A stretch of 64,000 nucleotides of DNA. It comes from Auanema rhodensis. Taxonomy: Eukaryota; Nematoda; Chromadorea; Rhabditida; Rhabditidae. The notes beneath the pieces are model-generated. The model did not search any database and was not told the DNA's origin. It saw only the letters and a list, made by a program, of their open reading frames with translations. The DNA is taken from positions 8,866,001 to 8,930,000 of the forward strand of contig OZ059896.1 of the NCBI GenBank assembly GCA_964057225.1. Reading direction: 5' to 3'. This document shows, one piece after another, positions 21,999 to 34,000 of this stretch (position 1 is the stretch's first letter; every line of letters begins with the position of its first letter). Both the position numbers and the translations under genes were made by a program.

Positions 21999-24335
21999 AT
22001 GACGGTGCAAGATATTTGGGATATTGACTGTAATTCTATGTTCACTGTAAGTGCAACTGATTTTTTTAAAGCTTTATCTATATTTTAGAGTTTCAAAAAC
22101 TTTTTCCTGTTTCATAAAACTGAAGATGGACCTTATGGAGGACTTGTTTTTGGACGATCCTCAACTAAACAAATTGTTCAAGTATAACAAATTGGTTTTC
22201 AAAAAAAAATCTGATAATATTGTAGACAATATTTGTAAATTCTGAATCAATGAACGCTGCCACAATTGAATTTATCACTAGCTCATTATCAGCAGGTGCA
22301 TTATATTCTATTTGTTAATTTATAAGTATAGTAGTTTAGATTTGGAGCATGTAGGCAATTTAGTAATAGAAGGTCATAATCTGCCTATTGTGGGAAATGG
22401 AATGGTTCTTAATGCTACTCAAGAAACATTAGAACGTTGTAGTGCTAACGATTTCTTGGATAGAAATCCTATGCTTAATGCCACCCGTTTCAATAATGAC
22501 GGTCTATCTGTTTGGGCAAATGTTAGTAGATTTGGCTTAAATTGAACAAACCTTTTTTTTATAGATTGGCTATGAATGTAATATAAGAAAAGGCAAAGAA
22601 AATGAAGATTTGAAGGTCAATGCTGAACGGTTCATGTCTGATTTAGATAGAATTGTTTTTATTAATCAGGTTTGTAATAGAGCCAATTATTAATTTCAAT
22701 TTTATATTTAAGTCGAAAGGTATTATTTTAAAAAATGTGAATGAGAAAGAAAATGTTCAGCGTGTTGTCGGTGATCTTGCGAAAGGCTCCACCCAGTATA
22801 AGGTTTTTTAGTGTTATTTCTTGTGCTGATATTTTGATATAGGATTCCTTGGGCTTTAGTACACTACAAAACTTAACTCGAAATACTAGTAATGATAAAG
22901 AGGATCAGAAAATGGTTCCTATTGTACGAATTACCAAAGGTGTTTCTTTAAATTATTCAACTATAAGCATGAATATGTCTAGACAATACGGAATATAGTA
23001 AGATGACATCAGTTCTTACTGTTGTGGTACCAGCATTCCATGACGATGACACTATTACATTATACCGACGATTCCAGGTTCAGTTTGCATACAATAACTT
23101 AACTTCGTTTTTTATAATTCAGGAGGGTCTTCGACGAAGAATTCAAAACCTCGTTTACACCATGATAAACGGATTCAAGAAACATGTAATAAAATTTAAA
23201 AAAAAAACTTATTTTCAAACTTATTTTAGAAAAATAACCAATCTACTACTTTATCCACAGTATTTTTCACGCCTGGATGGACAACACTGCTTCATTTACA
23301 GATGCCACAGTGGTCTGAAGATGAACAGAGTTAGTCAATAGTTATATTATTTGTTTATTTATTTGTTACCTCAGGAACGTATCGTATCAAACTTCACAAA
23401 CTTTTCAATCTACCAAGTGCAGTTCCATGTCTTCGACTGGCTCAGCAAATCCCATTTGGTGGGGCTGCCTCTACTAAATTATTGCGATCCCCCCATCTGT
23501 CTATAGTGAACTGTAAGATTTAATATAGTTCTTAGTTATTTCTATTATTTACAGATAAACCATATGGAAAGGTTTCTCTTGTTTCTGGTCCATACAATTA
23601 TCATCATTACATGCAAGATAACTTCGATGACTCCGGTTAGTACTTCCTGCTTGTTTTAATTTTTAAAAATTGTTTGATATTAGGTTGGGGTTGTGCATAT
23701 CGCAGTCTTCAATCTATTTGGAGTTGGTTTGCTCTAAACGGGTACACAGACAAACTTGTGCCTAACCACAGAGAAATTCAGCAGGTTCGAAACTCCCACA
23801 CTTTTTTCTTGATTATAAAGTTTATTTAGTGCCTTGTGAATATAGGTGATAAGGAGGAAAAATTTGTTGGTAGTCGGCAATGGATTGGAAGTACAGAAAT
23901 AGGATTTGTGTTGGACACTTTATTAGGCATTTCAATAAGGTTTAATCAATGATAACTTTTCCTTTTTTAGGAGTTGAGTCTAAGTTCATTATAACTAATT
24001 CTGGTGCAGAAGTAGCAGAAAGAGTTCGCGAACTTTCTTTCCATTTTGATACGGCTGGTACCCCAGTGATGATTGGTACAAATGCACTTTTTTATTGTGG
24101 AATTTGTTTATTTTTTTGAGGTGGTGGTCAACTCGCCCACACAATACTGGGAGTTGATTTTGACGAAAACACTGGTGATTGCCGTTTCTTAGTTTTGGAT
24201 CCTCATTTTACTGGTTCTGAGGACATCAGGACAATTTTAAACAAGGGTTGGTGTGGATGGAAACCTGCTTCTTTTTGGAAGCCCGAATCATTCTATAATA
24301 TGGTTCTTCCTCAGCCTCCAGCTAATGCGATTTGA
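21999..24335 (+). CDS. odr-8: Ufm1-specific protease 2 (UFSP2/ODR-8)
   Basis: Sixteen exons: 21999-22046, 22089-22181, 22226-22295, 22340-22521, 22565-22669, 22713-22802, 22843-22939, 22983-23077, 23123-23185, 23230-23329, 23375-23512, 23555-23635, 23684-23784, 23830-23926, 23971-24075, 24121-24335; 559 residues. Papain-fold cysteine protease that matures UFM1 and removes it from substrates at the ER; in C. elegans ODR-8 also aids odorant-receptor trafficking. Catalytic Cys in [13 protein letters not shown] (about C391), the oxyanion Tyr in YHHYMQD, Asp and His in LDPHFTG (about 515 and 517), and [12 protein letters not shown] just before. C-terminus [10 protein letters not shown] is typical. 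The N-terminal half is divergent. Start follows an acceptor-like TTCAG. Intron 14 is GC-AG (separate entry). Confidence 0.95.
23927..23970 (+). other. GC-AG intron in the UFSP2 gene
   Basis: Only a donor at TTAG|GCATTT joins DTLLG to [13 protein letters not shown] with the spacing of human UFSP2 in this region. The competing GT at 23940, 13 bases downstream, gives ISIRS then TGA, removing the catalytic Asp and His. The intron is 44 nt. GCATTT is far from the normal GC donor consensus. Confidence 0.7.
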
Positions 24336-24740
24336 AAATTCTTTTTTCTTACTTATATAACATGCGTTTTGGTCTTTTGGAATCCTTTTTAATTTATTCG
24401 TAACTGTGATTTTCAATGTATAAATATTGTGGTGATAATACCTGGTCTAACCGATTTTAATTTATAAAGTTTTATGTTTTATATCTACTTGGTACTTTAA
24501 AGCTTAAAACCAACATTTCAATGCTTGACTCACACTTCATTATAGTTCATCGACAGCTGTTTGTTTTTACTAAAAATGGAATTAAAAAAATGAAAGTACA
24601 CAAATTATTCAACGTATGTAGCTGTTGTACTATTGATATGATAACGGTCAGGGGAATACAGACCATGCTATATAATACAGTGGCTGTCTTCAGCATTACG
24701 CTCCACCTGTTCTATCAGCTTTTCCTGCAGAATTATTACT
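24336..24740. other. 3' UTR and upstream region
   Basis: AT-rich spacer between UFSP2 and the aspartic protease, same strand. It ends in an acceptor-like TTTCCTGCAG at 24721-24730, ten bases before the protease ATG. A 106-codon frame crossing it is not supported by composition. Confidence 0.5.
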
Positions 24741-26237
<1,497 letters not shown>

Positions 26238-26580
26238 GGGTCTTTTTACAAATAGTATGAATATAAAAATGATATATGATGGATTAATCTTATCACGTTT
26301 CTAGACAAAATTCTCAAATTATTTCAATTTTTTGTAAATTGACAAATATATTAACAATTATTTCTAGCTTTGAAAGATTTTGAAACTCGTACGCAAAAGC
26401 CGCTCGAGATATTTTATCAGTATATTCAAATTTATTAAATATGTTTCAAAGAGTACCGGGTTACTGTTTTTGATTTATTTGTTTGTTTACCTCAATGATC
26501 ATATATCGTCTATGTTTTGATAATAAATGTTACTGATACTGTTGCTTTAGCAATAATCCTTCTACAACGTGTCTTATCTA
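26238..26580. other. 3' UTR and upstream region
   Basis: AT-rich spacer ending in an acceptor-like TTGCTTTAG at 26542-26550, 31 bases before the start of the Tudor gene. No coding signal. Confidence 0.45.
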
Positions 26581-27761
26581 ATGCAAAAGTGGGATTGCTT
26601 TGACTTCAGCAAAGTAAATCAAATTGAAAATGACTGTACTGATATTGTAGAAGTTGAGAAGGGTTCAGAATGGAAATTGCGGAGTATTAGAATGAAAAGG
26701 AAATTTTATTTTTTTTAATGTTTAGAATTGCACGAGTCCCAACCTGAGTTTTGTTGGAAGTATCCAGAAGCATATATCATTACTGAAAATCAGCTCAATG
26801 TTACTCAGACTATTATATGCGTTTCATTTTAAATTCTATTCAGAGGTTTAGGAACAACCCTGATGCTCCTGTATTCTTCTATGGGTTAGTTGTACACTGC
26901 GCATCTCCGCTTCAGATATCCATTCAAGTATCAATGAATTTTGAATGAAACTTTAATTTTTATTTTCAGCCTAAGTATCTTAAGAAAGCTAGCGAAAAAA
27001 TTGAATTCTGTTTACAAGAAATAGCTGACCAATCAGGTTTTCAAGATTTGGAATCTAATCAGGTGTTTTTTAAAATGTTCTTATGATTACTAAAGATGTT
27101 CAAGTTTTTGGCGAATGCTCCATGTGTATGTCGAATACGAGATAAATGGTTTCGTGGTAAAATACTTCGAGATCTATCTACGTTGTAAGAGACTGATAAT
27201 TAATTGTTTTGGACATTATTTATGCTTTAGTGCTGAAGTGGAGCTGATAGATGAACGAACATCAACTGTTTTTCCTAAAGAAAAAATTAAAAAGCTACCA
27301 ATCTCTTTCGCGAGAATACCACCTCTAGCGCTTAAATGTTGTTTAGCAGGTTTAATTTCTTTTGTTATTTTGTTCTATATAAATTTTTAGGTACTAGCAC
27401 ATCTATATTAAGCACTAAAAAAATTCTAAAGTTTGAAAAAGAGTTAACTGACTGCAACAATGAAGTTCTTGTGCAACTGTGTTCAGAAGTCGAGCCATAT
27501 CAGGTTTATTATGAATTGTTTAAAACATTCCCATTTAATTCAACTAATTTGATAGATTAAAATTTTCCACCCTACAGAAGAAAACAAGAACTTAGCTGTG
27601 TCATTTCTTCCAAGACAAAAGGATAAACAGCGAAAACAGCCTAATGTTTGTATTGATTTAATGTACTGTATATGATTTTAACCATAATTAAGAAACAGTA
27701 CGAACACTCGGACTCTGAATACGATGATGAAGAAGAAGAACTTGAAACTTCAGAGATCTAG
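26581..27761 (+). CDS. Single-Tudor-domain protein
   Basis: Nine exons: 26581-26683, 26726-26799, 26844-26927, 26970-27062, 27096-27181, 27231-27349, 27391-27503, 27556-27645, 27699-27761; 274 residues. An extended (SN-like) Tudor domain spans about residues 68-190: the N-terminal strand GLVVHCASPLQISIQ, then CVCRIRDKWFRGKIL, VELIDE, and LPISFARIPPLALKCCLAG, which follow the usual order (binding of methylated arginine/lysine ligands; in animals mostly germline RNA-granule and piRNA factors). The aromatic cage is weakly kept: the family's DYG element reads IDERT here. The C-terminus is basic then strongly acidic (DSEYDDEEEELE). Start chosen at the first in-frame ATG after a TAA and an acceptor-like site. 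Confidence 0.8.
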
Positions 27762-28236
27762 TTGTTTGTTTTACGGGAATTATCTTATTTACATCATAAA
27801 AATTTGGTTCATCATGTTTTAATATAACTTCTCTTCAATGAAGGTTATGAATTCTAATTCAATTGTTATAAGAAACAAACGTTAAAACAATTTTTCAATA
27901 TTCAATAAGAATATTCATAAATACAGTTATCTAAGAAGCATTTGCAAAAAATTTGGTGTACCATATGCGAGAATGCAATATCTTTGTTCTGATATAGTAA
28001 TTTAGAGACCCTTAGCTGAATAGAGGTTAGTTAACTTATTTCGTAAGTTTAGAACTAAGCGAGATTTCAAATGATTATAGCGATTGCTGATTTTTCAAAA
28101 TTACGTTCTCCTTCCTTGATAAAATTTACGTATAGTATTTCGAATTCAGAATGTTGAGAAAATAGGTGATAAGACAATAATAACAATTAAATATATTACA
28201 ATATGATACGTTCTTCATTCCCTATTAACTATATTA
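27762..28236. other. Intergenic between convergent genes
   Basis: 3' UTRs of the Tudor gene (plus) and GLE1-like gene (minus). AT-rich; no other feature seen. Confidence 0.5.
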
Positions 28237-30543
28237 TTATACAAACATATTTTCCAACGTGTTTCTTAAAACTGTAATATGGACAGCTTCACTAGCTAAT
28301 CTACGATGTTCAAAGGACATGACTCCGTCATCTAACTTGGGTAATAAATCTTTTCTGATAACTTCGACCATCTTTTTGAATTGAGTAGGATAGGCTTTTG
28401 ATAATTCATCTCCACAATTCTATATTCAAATATTAATAGAGTAATATTCTCAAAACACTAACCTCAAGAACAGAGTTTAAAACTACTACGCTTCCTAAAA
28501 GCTTGTGAGAAGAATTTAATATAAATGCCAAAATTCTCCATACATCCTTCAGGTTAAACATACTACAGGAATTTTGATGTTCTGTAATAACAGGTGAGTT
28601 AAACTTTAACAAACTCTTAAAAAACCTGTGGTAAAAAGCATGAAGAAAAGTTTGATAATATTTCTTTCTTCGTTCATAATAGAAGACTTCGCATCAGCAG
28701 GCATAGTTTTTAAGTTATTTACAAACGATTCACTGTAGTAGGAACAATAAAATACTTGGAAAAATTAAGACAAAATACCATTTATCATTATCCAAAGATA
28801 AAAGCTGAGATGCGGATAACAATCTCCCAAGGAGAATTTTCTCAAATTCTTCTGAGGCTGAATATATTCCCTTCAGGATAATGGAAATTACACTAATTAA
28901 ATTCTTGTCAATAATAACTATATTCTGAAATATAATAGGTGAAAAAATAAAAATGAAATAATAAGATATATACCAAAGAATAATCAATAATAACTTTGAT
29001 AGCATAAGCGATGGCATCTGCATCATTCAAATGAAAATGTTCCATATTTCTGAAAAAATCTATCAACGAAATTAATTGTATGAGAACATACGACACTGCT
29101 TGTTTTCCCTGAATCAAATCAACCAGGAATTTCACAACGTTTTCTAAGTCCGAAGATTTGGCTGTTTTCTTCGCATGTAGCGAAATAATATCATTGACTT
29201 TCCTTTTAACTTTCACTCTCAGAGTAGCCTAAAACAAGAAATAATCAAAATTGTCGGACAAAATAAAAAATACATTTTCCCTCTCAAATCTTGAAGAAGC
29301 TAATTCATTGTCTTCTTTTTTTTCCAAACAAAGGGCATATAATATAGTAGGGGAATGCATGTTGTCATTGGAGCTCTGCTTCTTAGGTGTGTCTTTCTCG
29401 GAATGTATGAGATTATTTAAAGTTTCTACTGATACTTTAGCTTCAACGACCGGCAAAACAGAGGAATCCAATAAGTTAGACGAATTTAAGTCTTTAAAAA
29501 AGAATAAGAATAAAGAAGATAATAAATTTTAATACTTACTATTAGTATTAAGTTTTTCGGGGAAAACTGTACTCTCTTCTAGAAGAGGAGAATTTACAAT
29601 CGATGCCCCCCCAAATTTGAACGTTTTTCTAAATAAAGAAATGCAAAACTATTTTATTGTATCACTCACTTCATTTGCGGAGTAGAAGTGAATATATTTC
29701 CGGCAAAAGATGGTCTGGCTCCATTATAGGAGTCCAGATGAAAATCTTTATTAGGAACCGAAATCGGCACTGGAGAGGATACAGTTTGAGCAAACAAGCT
29801 ATAAATATCAACGTAAAATCCGTTGAAAAGATTAAGATTACCTATTGTTGACGAATGAAACATTTTCGTTGCCTGTGTGATCGAAAAGATGACTAGGCAC
29901 CGAATTATTTAACTCTGAAGCATCCAAAGCACTTTTTGCTATTGTTATACTTTGTTGTCTAAATATACTTACAAATGATGAAATCATGAAAGATAAAAAC
30001 CTATTAGAAGACGAATCTTCCACCTCAATCGCTTCGTGAATAGAAATGTTGGCAGTGGAACTGGGATGTCTGCATTCTTCCAACCAAGCTTGTGAAACAG
30101 ACAACATATACTGTTTGGAGCACTCAGCATTTTTTCCAGAGGCTGATGATTTCTACAAAATAAAAGAATGAATTTTTGAAAATTATTTGAGCCTACTTTG
30201 ACCGGATTAAAATTCTCCTCATGTTTTTTTCGTTTTTCTTCAAATGCCTGTATTGCTTTATTACGTGAAATCTGAAGTCTGGTAGAAATTTCTTCCTCTA
30301 AATTTAGAGCAGCATCATGATCTTTCATAAATCTTCAATACATATAGCATTTGAAACTTCAGTTCTTTTTTTGGCTAACTTCTTTCTTCCAAATAATTTC
30401 ATTGAATCAGGTATAAATCTACGAAAATACTGATCGTCGGAAGACGAGTATAACTCTGTTGAAAGATCTTCATCTTGCAAACCAAATCTAAAATTTCCTT
30501 TTACAATATAACATACGAGAATTGCGCTGTCTTACGTGGGCAT
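28237..30543 (-). CDS. GLE1: GLE1-like mRNA export factor
   Basis: Thirteen exons on the minus strand: 30543-30536, 30487-30380, 30332-30197, 30152-29842, 29798-29670, 29628-29540, 29491-29274, 29228-29092, 29049-28974, 28924-28779, 28732-28626, 28581-28463, 28419-28237; 588 residues, phases all consistent. The C-terminal half (from about residue 340) matches the GLE1 helical domain in order: FLVDLIQGKQAVS, AIAYAIKVIIDY, LKDVWRILAFILN, and NCGDELSKAYPTQFKKMVEV. GLE1 at the cytoplasmic face of the nuclear pore activates the DEAD-box ATPase DDX19/Dbp5 with inositol hexakisphosphate to release exported mRNPs. The N-terminal half is charged and serine-rich and not conserved. The first coding exon is only 8 nt (ATGCCCAC), preceded by an acceptor-like ATTTACAG. 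Orthology rests on recalled alignment with human GLE1. Confidence 0.8.
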
Positions 30544-31098
30544 TTGGAAGGATCTGTAAATTGTATTTTTGTTAATTATCTTTAATGAACGAAAGATATG
30601 AGTGCAAACTTCTTAGATTATTCCAAGATTAAACGATATTATTATTTATTTGTAAGAAACGATAACATAGAGCAGTTACCAAACAGATACAATATTGAAA
30701 ACGCTTGAAAATGCAAAAAAGAATGGCTCTAAACCTATTGGCATCACAAGTACTACAAATTATATCATCCTTTCAAGTAATATTTGATATGAAAAGAGTA
30801 GAAATATGTATGATGTTTTCCGGGAAACTATCACTATAGCTTATTATTATAATAATTGATATTCTGAGAAGTTCTTCTCCAAAGAAACAAAAAAAAAACC
30901 CGTTATAAGCTTGGAAAAACAACAGCAGCTTTTCAAATAATGCGTACATCTTGACGTAAAATTGCGTATTTATGCAAAATTTTATATTTATTGAAACAGT
31001 ACTATTCAAAAATTTTATCTTTTGTTTATCAAAAGGAAAATTATCTTTTCTCCAATGTTTTCTTTATTGTTGATTTTATGCTTTCTAGTTGATATCTA
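30544..31098. promoter_or_regulatory. Shared 5' region of GLE1-like and GTF3C1 genes
   Basis: 555 nt between two divergent starts. Very AT-rich, no conserved box recognised, no coding frame. It must contain both promoters. The acceptor-like ATTTACAG (minus, about 30561-30554) and TTTCTAG (plus, 31083-31089) sit next to the two starts. Confidence 0.55.
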
Positions 31099-34000
31099 AT
31101 GCCGAGAGGAGTAAAAAGAGCAGCCAGTTCTAGAAAAAGCGCCACTACATCAGCAAAACGAAGTCATTTTTTCTTTACAATGTATTATATTGTGGGCGTT
31201 TTCAGAAACCTCGGAAAATTCAGATGAACAGAAGAGTAGGGACGATAATGCTCGTGAGGATGATAGAGATGAGGTTAATCTGTTTTTTTCCTAAATTTAT
31301 TAACTGAAATATTTTAAAGGATTTTATAGTTACTCCCACGAGTGAAAGGGATTCCTCCAATTCTGGTGGCGATGAAGACGGTGAAGAGAATCTCGAAGAA
31401 GAAGTCGAATCTTTGAAACCTGTAAAAAAATTTCTTGTTGTTCGAAATGTACAGTTTTATTCAGCAAGTTAACGCAAAAAAAAGTAAAAAAAGCAAAAGG
31501 GATTTGTCAGTTTACAATGATGATGCTGAACCTTCGACATCTTCGATCAATTTTAATGAAGAAAAAGGTTTTTTTTCCAGATGAATTCTCTAATTGAATG
31601 ATTTAGCTACTCCTTATTCTAAATACAATTCTAATATGTGGAATCCCCAACACTTGTACCGCTTACCTAGTGATATCACGCTTTCTGCTATTAGGAAGTC
31701 AGGAGGGGAAGGCTTGGGAAGAATAGAGGTAAGATACAACTCAACTTTAATTTTTGTTTAAATAATCTGTTCGAGATTGGTCATCAATTAATAATGGATT
31801 CAACTACAAAAGCAGGAAATAGAAGAGTATCCGGTTTTATAGTGAATGTTTGTAATAATAGAAAAGATTATATTGGACAATTCCAAAAAATGGAAGGAAA
31901 AATTCGTTGTATTAAGTGAGTAATTTATACTAAATATTCAGAAAACAAAACTGTTTAGATACTTTTGGAAGGCTAATAGCCAGCCTGAGCGTTTTACTAA
32001 GTTATTTGAAGATTTTGAAAAAATTACAAGTATACCATGCCCTTTCAAAATGGGTCAGGTTATTAAATTTGTTAATTCGAAGTTAAGTAAGTATATTCTT
32101 GAACAAGGTCTTGAACAAATTGCAAATCTATCAATATTAAGGCACTCTTAGAATATCTGATGTTACACTTCGTCGACTGAATGACTTGTTGGATTTACTG
32201 AATAAAACAAAAGTTTTAGTAACTATGCAGAGAGTTCTACGTATTATTGAAGAAAAGGAAAAAGCTATCGGATATCATTTTGCGGTACAAAACACTAAAC
32301 GCATAAGAAGATTTTTTTCCTTAAATAGATTGACAAAAAGTCACTCATGAAGTGCATCAAAGCTCTGGAAGATGTCAATCTGGTTCACTTATTCGAGACT
32401 ACAGTATCCACTCCAGATAATGTTCCCGCTCGGGTATAATGATATGCCGAAGCTCGTTAATAATTGTATAGTTCAGATCCAACTCCTTTGCCATCGTGAG
32501 ATTACTAGTGTAGATCAGCCGATAGTTAGAGAATATATAGAGAAGACTATTGAAGATTATGTTCAACAAGGGCGAGTATTTCCTCACGGACAACTCAGGT
32601 ACAACATTCAAAATAATTAAATTCAACATTTACATTTGCATATTTTTTATAGATATTCAGTTAAACGACGAGCTGAGTTTAATGACTTAGAAGTGAAAGC
32701 TTTGGAAACATCTCCAATTGTTATTGAGGAAGGATTATCTTTCGTTGATAGATATAGACTTTTCCGAAATCAAGTACTTGCTATTTATAAAATAAAAATA
32801 TTTTATCGCCTATTCAGACTACTCGTGCTACTGTTGGCGTTCGTGAAGATAAAGTTGAAGATTTAAATGAAACACATGACGATTTAAATAATACTATCGA
32901 TAGTCAAGATGGTGATATTACATTTGATGAATCTAAAGAGGTATAACGCTGTCTTCATCTCTTTTTCTAGACATATTCTTTCAGGTTTTTCCTCTAGACA
33001 CTCATGCCGATATTTGGACTTCTGTTCAGTTGAGCGGTATAAATCAGTTTGTTAACCTTATTCATCTTCTTAATTATAGGTGATAAGAGAATGAAAATTA
33101 ACAGTGAAATGGCTCAACGTTTTGGTTATCAAACCAAGGTTATGCGCTGGTTCATTATGCACGAACTAGCTTTTCACCTAGTTTATGGTGCTGCTGAGAG
33201 ACCAGGGTTACCAAATCTATATGAAAGGTATCTTGATATATCTATGAGAATGATATTATGATATTAATATATTTTCAGGTTTCCACCATCTAATGACCCC
33301 GCTTCATGGCCAGAAAAGAAAGTTGAAGATTTACCTATCTACGCAGAAGCGAAATCTCCATTTATTTATGTACCTCCAATACCAGCCTTTAAGGATATTG
33401 GGACGTAAGTTTTCTCTCCAAGAATATTTATATGTGCTCTTAGTGGTTATTTTATGTTGATTGATCTTGTGCGTGCACTTCCATTATCGACTTATGTATT
33501 ATGTGCTTATGTTGGAAAAGCTGTACCGGTAAGTATTTCTTATGCTGGGTCGTAGAACATTCATATCTTACAGAGAAACTTATTAAATGAATATTTATCC
33601 GATCCTATGAAGAGGCACATGTGTATAGCTGATTTACCCTTAAATCTACGAACTCCTATTCTACGGGTGAGTATCAATGCACATGGTTTCTAATAATAAA
33701 ATTAATTTTTATAGGATAAACGACTATACCGTCAACTGGAACACATTTTTTTATCATTGGGAGTATTAGGCCTCGTAGCATTAGTTAGAAACCCAGATCC
33801 TAAACGATTTATATCACCCGCAGCTGCAGTTTTCTATGTGGCTCGGAAGTAAATTTGTTTCACTTCTGACTTTTTGAAACTTATGTTATTCAGAGGTGCT
33901 TTATATGATACAAGTAGTAGTGATAAAGGTTATGCTACAGTAACAATGCCAATAGAACGGTACGATAAATATGAATATGAGTTTGAATCAAATGTGAGTT

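Noticed and set aside
29251-29532. 93-codon plus frame
   Set aside because: Antisense shadow of a GLE1-like exon.
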